Positions 1 through 12,201 of a stretch of 64,000 nt of DNA are shown in pieces (position 1 is the first letter of the stretch; each line of letters opens with the position of its first letter). Below the pieces are notes generated by a model. That model saw nothing but the letters and a program-made list of their open reading frames with translations. It had not been told where the DNA came from and made no database searches. Made by a program: the position numbers and the translations under genes. Source of the DNA: Persicaria tinctoria (lineage: Eukaryota > Streptophyta > Magnoliopsida > Caryophyllales > Polygonaceae); NCBI GenBank assembly GCA_037127255.1, contig JBANSL010000008.1, positions 6,720,896-6,784,895 on the forward strand, given 5' to 3'.

Positions 1-338
1 AAAATGTTAATATTTTTATGCAATTTATAATAAGTATTAAATTATATAAAAAAAATTCATAAAAAAAACATATTTTTCAGTATAATTTCCACTTCATCAA
101 AACGTGTGTTAAAAATTTAAACGTTTTATTTTTTCGATCAGATGGGTAAATACACCGTACGGTAATGGTATAAACCTCCAACAAACTCCGCCATTTTCAG
201 ACAGTCGAACAGAGGAAGAGAGAGAGCTCCTTTTTTGTCTCCGTACTACTCCCTCGAGTTTCATCTTTCAGGTGGTCAGGCAAATCATCGTCTGTAAGGA
301 CCACCAGATTTAGCTTGTTCTCCAGCACCTTCGCTTCC
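1..338 (+). promoter_or_regulatory. Upstream region and 5'UTR of the bHLH gene
   Basis: AT-rich sequence with MITE-like remnants up to about 180, then a pyrimidine/GA-rich stretch containing a GAGAGAGAG run near 219-230, which looks like the 5'UTR. No clear TATA box was chosen. A short stretch near 145-165 resembles the terminal motif of the MITE family found at 15376 and 62071. Confidence 0.4.
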
Positions 339-3300
339 ATGGATAACATCGGCGAGGAGTACAATCACTACTGGGAGACGAACATGTTTTTCCAGAACGA
401 GGAGCTCGACAGGTTTCCCCGATTTCGCGTCTTTTGTACAAATTTCTTTCTATTTGCTCAGATTTTGATACTTTCTGTGTGAAAGCGAAGTCGATTTGAT
501 TCGGAGATTGACCGAGTGTCGTTCATCTGTGCGCCGTGTGTTTTGATTGCGTTGGCGAAAGCAGTTGGGGGCTGGACGAGGCGCTATCCGGACACTACGA
601 TTCGAGCTCGCCAGACGGCAGCGGCGCGTGGTCGGCCTCGTCGCCGTCGTCCAAGAACATCGTCTCGGAGAGGAATCGCCGGAAGAAGATGAACGAGAGG
701 CTCTTCGCTCTCCGATCGGTCGTTCCTAACATCAGCAAGGTCAATTCCTTCTCTCCTTCCACATTTCTAAATTGAAAATGAAATTTCACAATTCACACGA
801 GAAATTAGGGGATAAAAAAAAGTTCAATTGATTGAGTGCTTTGATTACCTAAATTATTGATTCCTTAGTGGACGCTTAAAAAATTAATTTAATGATTGAT
901 TACCTAAATACGGTGTTGCACCTCACCTGCTGGCATTCATTTCTTTATTCGTCTCATTTTAAGAAAGTTCCACAGAGAAGATTTGGTGTAGATTTGCTTA
1001 CATTTGAAATTTAGAATGTCTATGAACACTCCACAATTTATTAATTTTCCTTAATTAGCTCTATTGTACACTCCAATTTCTCGATTCAAAACCTAGATTG
1101 ACTAAATTTTGCCCCAACTGGCTCAATAGCATTGATCAAAGAGATGAAATGTTGTGTTTCTTGTTCAATTCATTCTTGTAAGATCAATAGATGGAATACC
1201 GCGCTCTATCGTGTGTGTTGTTCGATTCGGTCTTGTAGCTAGGAGTGAATAGAGTTTCTGATGCAGTGCCAAATATGGTGAAATTTTTTGTGGTTGTAGA
1301 TGGACAAGGCGTCTATAATCAAAGATGCAATTGACTACATAAAAGAACTGCAACAGGAGGAGAGGAAGATCCTGAATGAGATTTCAATGTTGGAAAATTC
1401 AGAACCAGAGATGAAAACCACTTCCATCTTCCACAGCCAGGAGCTCCATAACCAGGGCAGATTTTTGCCCTCCAATACTCTGCTGAGATCCAAGAAGAAG
1501 AAAATCGCGACATCTGACCAACTCCACCACCGCCATTACCATTCCGGTGGTTCCCCGTTTGAAGACATAGAGGTCATAAAGATTCCTTCATATCTCTGTT
1601 ACTGATTTCCTCCCCTTCCCCTATACAAAATAAGCATATGGCATGAACTATTGTAACTGAAAAAACCTTGCAAAAACTTCAAGCTTGTTAGTTTGCGTGC
1701 AGAAAAAAGAGGCAAAATGACGGACAGCTCTACAAGCGATAATTTTGCCCCTTTTTTATGCGCGCAAACTATTGACTGGACCCAAACGATGGCTTTATGT
1801 TGGCTTAAAGGGTTTACACACTTACATTTAACATCACCGACAAAAAAAAACAAAAAACATATGGACACTCGAACTAGTCTATTCATCGAATTACTTTACA
1901 AAAAGAAATAAAAATAATCTTAAACCAATGCAGACACGGTTTTTGTAGCTAGGGCTTTATCATATACTCCTATTGTAGAATGTTGAATAAACAAATTGTT
2001 TTAAATGAATTGGTTTCAGAGGGTTGATACTTGATACAGTCCAATTGGATATACACATCACCAAATCATCAGATGATTTATGATTATATATTTGGTATTA
2101 CTACAAAATCTTATGCTTTACCTATATTTTTTTTTAATTTGATGTAGTTGAGGGTTTCGTACATGGGAGATAAGACGGTGGTTGTGAGCCTGGGATGCAG
2201 CAAAAGAAAAGACACAATTGTGAAGCTGTGTGAGGTTTTTGAAGGGTTAAAGCTTAAAGTGATGACAGCAAGTATCACATCTTTTTCAGGGAGGCTTGTG
2301 AAGACACTCTTGGTTGAGGTCAGTCTCTCTCTCTCTCTTGTTGTGGTCACATTAATTTTTGCCTTATTTAAAGAAAATCGGCTGTCTAAAATAAGAGCTT
2401 GCTGAAAAATCTAAATTTGAACTTTCACGGATTTTAGCTTTGACAGCAACGTTAACGGTTGATTCTGGTGTCCTTTGTTCACTTTTGTTAGGCTTTTGTT
2501 ATTTGGGTTGGTCCCGCCATCCAAAACATGCCTCCCCATTGGATATTGTGGACTTTTTAGATCATTATTAAAGTATCAAGTAGTATGTCTCTAAACTATC
2601 AAAACTCAACATATTTATTCATGTCCCTGAGTTTATGAAATTAGATAGTCTTCCCATTAAGTATCGAATAGTTTGTCGTTTAAAATGACTCGTATTAATT
2701 AGGGTTGCTCATTTTTTCAAAATTCGGGTTTCGGTAAACAAAAAAATTGGCTGGTGCAAGTCATTTTTCCAAAGACTATCGGTCGATTGACCCTTAATTT
2801 GACGCAAATTTTAAAAGTTAAAAACTCTATATATATAAAAAAAATTATATATATTTTTTAACATATTCATACTTATTTGTTAGTAATGATTATGAAATTA
2901 TTTTAAAAAAATTAATAAAAAAAGATATTTTATATAATTTTTAACTTTTAAAAAAATATGTTTAAAACTCAAACAATTTATATTTTAAAATGAATGAAAT
3001 ACTTTTAAAATGATTTTTTTAATATAATTTTCATCCAAAAATCAATTGACAATAGGAGGAGTTCACACCAACTTATATACTAAGATTTGTCATACTCAAC
3101 TTTAGATGTGAAACTATTTTTAGGCTCATTCACATCTTAACCATTGCTATTTTATGTTTTTTAAACCGGGGATGCATGCCACTTAAAATCAGATACGTGA
3201 TAACTTGAAAAAAAAAACTACGTGATACCTCCATTTTCCCCAACAATTATATAAAAAATTATTATAAAACAAATCGTCAGTTCTCATATATTGTTATATC

Positions 3301-3622
3301 GGTCTTTCTATCTTATGTCCTATAAGATCATATATAATTGGAAAAGATACTCTATTAAAAATAAGCGACTCAAGGAATCGAATTTCAAAGTTGGCTAATG
3401 CAATTTAATTAAGGATATATATATATTTACTAAAATGAGAATCTTATCCTATATCAAGGGCATCCATGTAGGATTGAAAATCCGTTGTTATATTTGAATA
3501 ATTGAATGTTTGTGGGTTGGATGCATGTGTAGGCGGAAGAGGAGGAGAAAGATGATTTGAAGGTGAAGATTGAAGCAGCCATAACAAACCTAAGCAATCC
3601 CCATACTCCCATGACCATTTGA
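339..3622 (+). CDS. bHLH35: bHLH transcription factor, bHLH35-like (5 exons)
   Basis: Nuclear basic helix-loop-helix transcription factor of the plant bHLH35 type, expected to bind E-box DNA as a dimer. Exons join at 339-412, 565-739, 1300-1572, 2148-2318 and 3533-3622. All introns are GT-AG, the frame is kept, and the product is 260 aa. The start is the ATG at 339 because the 74-nt first exon splices in phase to exon 2. The basic region (about residues 56-68) has Glu60, Arg61, Arg63 and Arg64 for DNA contact, with Asn instead of His at the usual first contact position, as in bHLH35. Helix-loop-helix runs about 69-102 and is split by intron 2 just before MDKASIIKDAI. Residues about 170-255 resemble the C-terminal ACT-like domain of this subfamily. 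Intron 4 (1.2 kb) is AT-rich with degenerate repeats. Target genes cannot be inferred. The ortholog assignment is by recalled family similarity. Confidence 0.9.
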
Positions 3623-4523
3623 TTTTTGTTCGTTTTCAATTTGGGAAGAAGCTAGTTCTTGTTTTTCATCTCCTTGAATACCTCAACTTTCGATTCATTT
3701 TCAGGTTTATGTTAGGTTGAGATAAGTTACATGCTTTTTCATTAAGAACTTGTTTGTGTCATTGATGTGATTTGACACCATTGACTCATTGAGATTCAAG
3801 GAAATTTGAAGTTTAATTTTTTTGTTGTTGTTGATATATCTATTCAAAGAAACACCTGTATCTTGATCAAAAAAAAAACACCTGTATCTTTTAAAAAAAT
3901 TATTAATAGTAATAAAAATATATTCTTGTAGATTTTCTTACAGAAATATCTTTTAATTAATTAATATTATCGAGAATAGATTATGTGAAAAACTGAGTGA
4001 AAATTGAAGGAATCCTTATATGCCAATACCACATAATCAGCAATTCAACACATGAAACGAAATAAAAAAAAGTTTCTATCCCTTTTTAAAAGATGGGAAT
4101 CAAATCAACATTAGATTACCTTTATTCTTGATGATAACAATAAACAAGCTTTTACACGATGGACGACCCCATGTAGATTTGATTACTTGAACGTACTTGT
4201 TTATTTTTTTTCTAAAATCATATAAATCTCTATAAATAAATACATAAAGGATAGAAATAGTACTTGCTAAAATGTTGCCACTGTAATACTTCAGTTCTTA
4301 TGTTCCTTATTAGTTCGACCTTTTTTTTTTTTGGATCAGATTATTATTTCGACTCTATTACATGTCTAGAGTTCCATTAAATGGTAAATATTCCTCAGAG
4401 TAACACTAAGTATAACACACCAGTGTTACATTATATGTGATCTAGATTGCGTAAATACCGAGTGAATTCGAATCCCATCAAAACAAACATTGAGATTCCT
4501 ATACATCCGCAAATATATTCTAA
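3623..4523. other. AT-rich intergenic DNA, no gene seen
   Basis: Holds the 3' flank of the bHLH gene, then low-complexity AT-rich sequence with no ORF or RNA I can support. Confidence 0.6.
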
Positions 4524-4821
4524 GCCCCCGTTTGTTTTTTGGTAAGGAAAACTAATGATTACCCTCATGAATATAGTCCATATTTAAGTTAAGATTCATT
4601 GATACATATTCTAACCATTTCCCTCCTTCTCCCATTTTCCATACAAATGTGTTACCCTTCTATTCCCTAATTTTAAGGGGGTAACTAATACCTCTAGGAT
4701 GAGCTAATATTCCCCTCCATCCTCTCCTCCAAGCTCACAAAAATTGGTGATCATATACATTTTATGTGTAAAATTTAATACCTTACCTTTCCTTTTCCTA
4801 GGTATCTAAACAAACGAGCCC
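4524..4821. mobile_element. MITE, PIF/Harbinger-like by its TAA duplication
   Basis: 298-bp non-coding element flanked by TAA on both sides. It starts GCCCCCGTTTG and ends CAAACGAGCCC, so the termini are imperfect inverted repeats. A 3-bp TAA target duplication fits the Tourist/PIF-Harbinger group. There is no coding capacity. Confidence 0.6.
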
Positions 4822-4908
4822 TAAGTTGATTTATACTGATAAGGAGTAATCCTTTCTAATTTCTTTGTATTTTTTTTAATAAAAAGGAAGTTTTGACACA
4901 TTCACATT

Positions 4909-4964
4909 CATTTGCATGCATTGATTTAGTTAAACTCATTTGCATGCATTGATTTAGTTAAACT
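4909..4964. repeat. Exact 28-bp tandem duplication
   Basis: Two identical head-to-tail 28-bp units, each containing TGCATGCA followed by TTGATTTAG. No function is evident. Confidence 0.85.
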
Positions 4965-5271
4965 CTTTAAAGGTTAGGGTTAAGATTATCTCTTAAGCTA
5001 TAACCCTAGACCACTTTATCTGAAAAAATTCCCCAAATCCAAAATGCTCAACACCCAAATGTGATTCTACATAGCATTGTTCTCTTTGTCCACATTTCTG
5101 TGGAAAACTAGAAAATAGGGCATGGGAATAATGGGAAGCATCTTCGATCATACCAGCCAAGCCTTAACAGAATCAAGCTGGACTCGAAGACCGACACCAT
5201 GGGGATCTGCTGAAGAGGCCGTGAAGCTGCATCATTTGATCGAGAGCTTCGGGCACTAACCAGCCTTGAAT

Positions 5272-5332
5272 TGGTAAATAAAGAGCGGCCATTCCGGGGT
5301 TCAAACTGAGGACCTATGGGTACTAACCAGCC
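5272..5332 (-). repeat. SINE-like core with Pol III B-box motif
   Basis: Read on the minus strand, this matches the 16.5-kb element over about 55 bp: GGTTAGTACCCATAGGTCC, then a B-box-like AGTTTGAACCCC, then CGCTCTTTATTTACC. It is probably a degraded tRNA-derived SINE fragment lying just beyond the 3' end of the VIN3-like gene. Confidence 0.5.
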
Positions 5333-5885
5333 GGGACCTAGTGATCGAACAAGCAGATTCGGATCTAGTTTCGGATAACAGAATCTATCGGATTGGATCG
5401 GGCCACAACGCTCATATGAAGCTCGACATTTACTCACGTACACAACATCTACACATGAAGAGATGCTGCATCCTACCTCACCGAAACAGGTCAAAGAAGA
5501 ACCTCGAGTCATTTCACTACGACTTACCAGAGCTCGTTTAAATGTCGAGAACTACGAGGGTTGCCATTCTCGGCTTCATAAACATTTCCAAAGCTTTACA
5601 CCGTCTTTCGAAAACAGATAAATGTTCAGTGAGTAACCAAAGCAATGGCAGCTTCAATGGTTAGTAATACCCTACCCGAACTACACCCTCTCTCTATCCA
5701 TATGTTCCCTCTCCTTCCCCTTTTCCAAACACAATTTAGAAACTTACGGATTGCGTTGAATGCGTCAGGCTACATCGACTTCTCATACGGACACTGACTC
5801 AAGGGAGATTACCTGCGGAAGGAGCATGAAGTACCATTAAAGTTGGCAAATCAGAATATGAAGATATACAATCGATACAGGTTCT

Positions 5886-7994
5886 CTACTTACCAGCAAA
5901 GTAATGTCTAGTCCTCTTAACCACAACTATGTCAGAAAACGAATCCAGAAGCTGGCCAGCCAGGCTTTTGGGCTCGTCCGACAAGGTGTGGATGAACGTG
6001 CTCACTACTCGTCTCTCTTGCTCGGTGGAACCAAGGCTGAACCATGTCAGGAACTTCAATCTGAAGTCCTGTTTGATGTGGCCTTGGCATTCGAGCCACC
6101 GGATGGTCTTGACACACCCCTCGTAGTTCTCATCCAACGGTGAAGGGGTTCTCACAGGAGAGCCATTGACCAATGTGCTGTCACAGTCGAATGTCTCCTC
6201 GTTGTTCCTGAATGGTCTCTTGAAAGGAACCTTTGCTTCCTCGTTGCTTTTGTCCACAACAGCTTGCTCCAAAGTGTAGCCATTGTTCTCGTCGCCCGAA
6301 GATTCAAAAGCAGGGGCAATATCTTCGTTTAGATCCGGTACAGAAGCAACATTCAGGTCTAGTTCGCGAGGAACTGGAGGCGACTGCTTACTCTCTACAG
6401 CCCGCGATGTGGTACATGTGTCAACCGGATGAAGAGTCCTCCCCGCACCTCTTACATTAGACTCGAAAGGGAAGCCATTAAGGTCTTGGGTCCCCCTCGA
6501 ATTCACCATTATATCAGGAAAGTTTCGGTCAAGACATGTGCCCTCTTTCTCGATTCCAACTGTACCAGATGGGCCAGCCTTATCGCAGATCATATCCATA
6601 CTCTTTGTGACACAGCTGGCCTCGGAGTTATCCAAGTCACCTGCATCAGTAAATGAAACTACCCTGAAAGTGTACTCGGTGCAAGGCTGCAGGTCACGTA
6701 CCACAATTCGTCTCTGTTCACTCAAAAATGAACGGACAGGCTCTTTAGGGAAAGGATCCTGTCGGCTCCTCCAATACCACAGCTTGTATCCTTTCACAAT
6801 GTCAGTAAGGACAGTTGGGAGTTCGATCAGAGCTAAAGCAACAGATGACGATGTGGCATCTTCAAACCGGAACCTGCAAGCAGTGGGGAGTGGATCCACT
6901 GCCAAACATAAAATCCAATTGTTAAAAATGCAGTTGGGTAATGAAAGAAAATAGAGCAAGAACATTAAAGCTTTCTGACCTCTAGAACTGGATGCCCCAT
7001 CAGATGCATTAGAAAGCCACTCATCCGCCTTCCCGATTGCGTCAGCACAGAGCTTCTGCACATCACTGGCAACACAAAGCCTGCTGACAAGTCCCCACCC
7101 TGACCCTGTATCACATGAGATTTTGTTTATAGGGCCAAGCTCAGCCTCCAGCTTGTTCTTCGCGTCTTTTATCATCTCATGAAGAGCCTTGAAGTTTGAG
7201 GTTCCACTTAGGAGCCTGTAACTCAAGGATATTCTGTGACATAGAACATTGACGCGTCGAGCATCCTTGGCTATACCCAGCTGGGTTTTCAAGCATCTGC
7301 CAGTATCAAGGAAAAAAGAGTGATCAAAGATCCGATTAAACACTAAAAGATCCTAGAACCAAACTTAAAACAAGCAGAAACAAGTTACTCGCCTGAGTAT
7401 CTCCGAGACCTTACCACATGCAGAACACCAATAGCTACCATCTAACTGCATAAATTGCCCGGGAGTAACAACTCCAACCTTTCCATGTTGAAAAGCACAC
7501 TCTATGTGGCATGCTAGCCCACATGAATCATGCAGCGCATTACCGGATTCACACACCAGCCACAGGCTAGGGTCTTTGTTATAGTCAAATTTGTGGCATA
7601 AGCAGCACGAACACTTTCGACAAAATGATTTGCCTATAGGGAGGACAGCTTGGCACACTGAATTTTTACAAAATCGTTCGTTTGAATATGCATGATTTGG
7701 AGACTGAAATGTTGCAGGTTCGAAGCGAGTTGGGTTCTGCCCCTTCCTGTTTTGCTTCTTGCAAGAGCTGCCTTGGCTGTTGCAAGAGCGGGAAGCCTTT
7801 TTGCTATCTTGACTCTTGGGAGTTTTGTTACTTGCTTTCAGCTGCTGATCAGTCATCTTTCTTTCAACTGATGTTTTTTCTTTCTGCTCTTTGACAAAAG
7901 ACGTCTGTGAAAGCCTTCCTTTTAAACCAGTTTGCAAAAAATCCTGGAGAAGTTCAGAGCATGACAAGGCATAACTTTCATGTTTATATATCAC
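5886..7994 (-). CDS. VIL1: VIN3-like/VEL Polycomb cofactor (VIL1/VRN5-like), 5' end uncertain
   Basis: VEL-family chromatin protein that works with PRC2 to silence targets such as FLC-type genes in the nucleus. Exons on the minus strand are 7994-7393, 7296-6980 and 6898-5886, together 1932 nt in frame (643 codons). Order of parts: a SELLQDFL N-terminal motif, a basic linker, the VEL PHD-type Cys/His cluster (CKNSVCQ through CSACGKV, with DPSLWLVCES between), the helical KDARRVNVLCHRISLSYRLL block, a fibronectin-III domain (GYKLWYWR, LQPCTEYTFRVVSFTDAG), a LDLNVASVPDLNED motif typical of VIL1, and the C-terminal VEL domain (CVKTIRWLECQGHIKQDFR). The first intron (7392-7297) only keeps frame and family alignment with a GC donor. 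The 5' boundary is open: no in-frame ATG starts the first exon, so a short upstream coding exon probably exists or Met at 7856 is used. The C-terminal tail differs from the usual family ending. Confidence 0.88.
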
Positions 7995-8506
7995 ATAAAA
8001 CAGCTTTGAAAGATCGAAGATTTACTCTGAACACAAGAAAATAGAGAGTACAATATGCAAACAAAAAACTACAGCACCAATCAAACCAATGGCCAAGGAC
8101 CAAAGGAAAAAACAAAAGGAAAAACAGAGGTCATTTATGCAGTTTCAAAATAAAACTGCTAATAAAATTGGAAGATCTCCGAAGTTGGAGTGCAAGAATC
8201 TCACACCGAACTTGGTTGAAGGATACAAGTCTACAAAAGGGATATAGTGGAATGTTCTAGAAACCATTACTAATATGCAAAAGAGGTATTTTTAGGGATT
8301 TTTTCTAGAAAGTGGGGCTTTGGTTATGCATCAATTGCCATGTTATATTTTCCATTGTCTTCACTCCAGTCATGAAACCGTGAATGAACAGATAAAGGCC
8401 ATCTCGGGAAATCCAGATCACCCTGTCCGAATCTGTTTACAAAAAGTTGAATTTCACAGGCGACAATTACCAAGCACGAATATACTTCTTTCAGAACAGA
8501 CTGAAC

Positions 8507-9004
8507 AATCTTGAGTCAACAACAAAATACACAATCTAAACATGAACAGCCAGAAGCACACCAAAAAGAATATTGAGATGACCTCTTCGTCTATGAACCA
8601 GATCAGAAATAATGTGTTATAAAAAAATGGGCAATTTACCACCGAGATCTACATCTGATACGGAAACAATTACAGGAAACAACAAATTCAACTTTGACCC
8701 CACACTGAAACAGAAGCCCTATAAAGATACAGACATCATAACAACACAAATTACACAATCCACGAAAGAAACACGGGTGAGAACAGAGTTTTTCATAAAA
8801 AACCATCAAACACGAAGCTTTTTTTCAAACAGGATGGATAAGTAACAAAACCTTAGGTTATAGAGTCATTTACCGAACTAACAGGAGAAGAAAACTGAAA
8901 TTGGATACCTGATTTGATCCTGGAGACGGAAAAGAAATGGAAATGGAGCAGATAAATTGAAAATGATGAATGACAATGGAGCTTCTCGGCGAAAAAGACT
9001 GAGG
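8507..9004. repeat. Direct repeat copy 1 (VIN3-like 5' region)
   Basis: About 500 bp, clearly homologous (roughly 95% by eye, with small indels) and in the same orientation as 10603-11114. It contains the probable 5'UTR exon and part of the first intron. Confidence 0.85.
8909..9003 (-). other. Probable 5'UTR exon of the VIN3-like gene
   Basis: Minus strand, pyrimidine-rich transcribed-type leader ending in a good donor, AATCAG|GTATCC at 8909/8908. It lies upstream of the first recognised coding exon of the VIN3-like gene. The same leader and donor recur at about 11,010-11,110. The start is approximate. Confidence 0.5.
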
Positions 9005-9328
9005 TATCTAAAGTTGTTGCGAAAACGCCAAAAATCTGACATCTTTAGGAGGATTTTGCAGGTTCACTTGAATGTGGCCTCACATTTTTTTCTTGGTGAT
9101 TTTTTTCTTTTAATGCATATTTTCCATTTAAGGCTGACCAATTAGACAAGGCTACGTGCAATATAAACGTTAAAAACTGTAGGAATTTTTTTATTGATTA
9201 TCTAAGATTTTAATTGATAAACTTGTGTTAATGTTAATGGCAAAGTAAAACAATGGTCATTGAATAAGGATAGAGGTAAAAGGAGGGAGGGGGAAATGGT
9301 CATTTACATAAGGACTATCATCTAAGAG

Positions 9329-9607
9329 CACCCCCAATAGCTTCCCCATTTTAGGGATTTTGAGTTTTTTTTTTTGCAGAATTTTAAGCATTTTCTTGGT
9401 CCAATGGATTCCCCATCACATTCTCCACAATAGGGAGGCAGCAAGAAAATAAAGTCTTCCTCAAATATGTAGCATTCTCCAAAACTAAATCTTTCTCCAA
9501 ATATTCTAGATGGGAAAGCTGTTGGAGTTAGAGCAAAAATAATTTGGAGAACATGCATTTTGTTTCTTTATTTTAGAGAAATTTTGGAGAAGCAATTGGG
9601 AATGGTC
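9329..9607. mobile_element. MITE, hAT-like
   Basis: Starts GCACCCCCAATAGCTTCCCC and ends GAAGCAATTGGGAATGG, imperfect inverted termini, with TCTAAGA on both sides (7 bp, or 8 with one mismatch). It is non-coding and lies between the two copies of the VIN3-like 5' region. Confidence 0.6.
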
Positions 9608-10602
9608 TAAGACATTAAAATCTACAATTTTGATAAAAACCTAAATTGCATAGAAGGAAATGTTTCAAATTGTAGCTAAAACATTTTTAGCACGTAAGTT
9701 CCTTGGCATTGCAACTATGGATGTTTTTTTACATAGAACTTATTCTCATATTTGGACAGCTACTAATAACATTTGCTAAATCGGAAAACGGACAAGAATA
9801 AGCTACTCCATTTGACACGTACAACAAGCAAAATAACGTTTTAAACAAAACAAACATATATAACACCACTACCTCTATAATTTATTAGAACTTTGGTTCA
9901 CATAAGTATAAATAAAAAATGAAAATGCAATTGCTTCAAGAGCTATACCTTTAGCAGGAAGTGTATGTTCGACACTCATGCCTTGAAGTAATTGCACAAA
10001 CCCTATGAACATAAAAGGGCATACAAGTTCATGTTAGATGAACCTTCTTAACATTCTTTAACATCTAAGATAGAGTACAAGATGAATAGCACAAAATATA
10101 GAGATATTGTTGGTCCTGAAAGACGCAAAGGAACTACAATTGTCTAGGAACCTAGACTAGAATACTATGTTGGACTTGATTCTTCGACTTGGAAAGTAGA
10201 AAGCAAGAAAGGTGGTTCTTCAAGCTCTAGGAAGCATCCTCTTATCCAATGTTATAAAAAACATGACAGGAAAATTGCTCTAGTTTTGAGAAAGCAATAA
10301 ACTTGTGACTTCAATCTTTGACAAGCCCTACAACCTAACACGAAAGTTTTTGAATTAATTTAAGGGAAAGATGCATCTCTCTTGATATGAAGAAAAGAAA
10401 ACATAAAAAGGCAGTCAAGAAAAATAGATGCTCAAATTTTACAGAAACTCACCTTCTCATTAGTCATCACGTTTGCTAGTTCATTTAAATCCAAATGTTC
10501 AAATACAGCTCAGAACAAAAGATCAATTGTTTCAAAATATGTATGGCATGGAATCAAGAGATCAATCATCAATACATATAAGTTGAGTTAAATGCAAGAC
10601 AA
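9608..10602. other. Intergenic DNA between the duplicated blocks
   Basis: AT-rich. A minus-strand stretch near 9950-10010 reads like one short exon flanked by AG and GT (in-frame peptide GFVQLLQGMSVEHTLPAK), but I recognise no gene. Nothing else is supported. Confidence 0.4.
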
Positions 10603-11114
10603 AATCTTGAGTCAACAAACAAAATACATAATCTAAACATGCACAGCAAGAAGAACACCAAAAAGAAAATTGAGATGACCTCTTCGACTATGAACCAGAT
10701 CAGAAATAATGTGTTATAAAAAAATAAAAATAAAAAGGGGCAATTTACCACCGAGATCTACATCTGATAGGGAAACAAGTACAGGAAACAACAAATTCAA
10801 CTTTGACCCAACATTGAAATAGAAGCCCTATAAAGATACAGACATCATAAAAACACAAATTACACAATCCACGAAAGAAACACGAGTGAGAACAGAGTTT
10901 CTCATGAAAAAACCATCAAATACAAAGCTTTTTTTCAAACAGGATGGATAAGTAACAAAACCTTAGGTTATAGAATCATTTACCGAACTAACAGGAGAAG
11001 AAAGCTGAAATTGGATACCTGATTTGATCCTGGAGACGGAAAAGAAATGGAAATCGAGCAGATAAATCGAAAATGTGGAATGACAATGGAGCTTCTCGGC
11101 GAAAAAGACTAAGG
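10603..11114. repeat. Direct repeat copy 2 (VIN3-like 5' region)
   Basis: Second copy of the 8507-9004 block, 2.1 kb further upstream of the VIN3-like gene, keeping the leader exon and its CAG|GTATCC donor. It stops abruptly at about 11,111, where unrelated sequence begins. Confidence 0.85.
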
Positions 11115-11292
11115 GCGTGCTCGGCTAGGGATTGTTGGGTTTTTGTTTAAAAACAACAACACAGGTGCGTATGTTTGGCAAGGGGTGGCTGCCTGTGGGA
11201 GATGAAGGTTGTCGAGATTATATGGGGTTATTGGAGCCCAACAATCCCAACCCGATGAATGAAGATTGTCGAGATTATTGCCCCCAACAACC

Positions 11293-11691
11293 TCAGTTGT
11301 GACCGCCTTGCCCTTCTCTGCAAGTCCAGTACGATAGACCCAGGCAGGCGCAATTGGCCCAGATGACGAACTCGGCGTTGTCGGGGTAGGCGGTGGAGAG
11401 CTCCGCAGTGATTAGCGCCTCCGGGATACTCCAGATGAAGGGAAAAAACAGGAACCCTAGGATTCCTTTGGCGACCTGGACGACCAACTCCTCGCCGAAT
11501 GGGCCACCGGCGATCTCAAAGTAGATGAGGAAGACGAGTGGGATGAGGCCTGAGGATGAGCTTTTTGCCGAGGGAGACGGACGGAGGGGAGTGCCTGGAG
11601 TTTGGTGGTTCCCTGGCTGCGTGGTCCACAGAAGAAAAACAAAGAGGAGGTGTGCTTTGAAGAAGAAGAGGTCATGGGGCAATTTTGTCAT
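11293..11691 (-). pseudogene. Fragment of a LAT/PUT-type polyamine transporter
   Basis: The part at 11550-11341 reads [20 protein letters not shown], then [19 protein letters not shown] and FVIWANCA. This is the N-terminal first and second membrane segment region of plant polyamine (LAT/PUT/RMV1-type) amino-acid-family transporters. Family members run to about 450-530 aa with some 12 membrane helices. Only about 70 residues remain, a few residues are missing between the two segments, and the frame stops soon after. GC content is much higher than in the flanks. It is a gene relic or a captured fragment, not a working transporter. Confidence 0.75.
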
Positions 11692-11744
11692 TTTACCAAA
11701 ATAAAATTAAAACGACCCAGAAACCCTACCGGGATTAGAGCATG

Positions 11745-12143
11745 TGAAACAACGAGGTTACCTCTTCCCCTTTCCAATTTCCATCCCCTTATCATAATTT
11801 ATCACCTAATATATTTTTTTCACTAAAATATTTTCTACTTTTTCTACCTCTTCTTTAGAGGTTACCCTTGCAACCATGGGGTTACCTTGTTCCCCACTTT
11901 TTCCACCTCATTTATTTTTATTACAAATAAAAGTCATGCATACTTGATATTAATATTTTTTATTTCATATAGATGGAAAATAACAAAAATAATAACATTA
12001 CATTTTCTACCTCATTTATTTTTATTATAATTAAAATTCATAAGTACTTGATATTAATATTTTTTATTTCATATAGATAAAAAAATTGAACTCAAATTAT
12101 GAAGAAAAATAAAATAAAATTAATGGTACAATTTATATATTAA

Positions 12144-12201
<58 letters not shown>

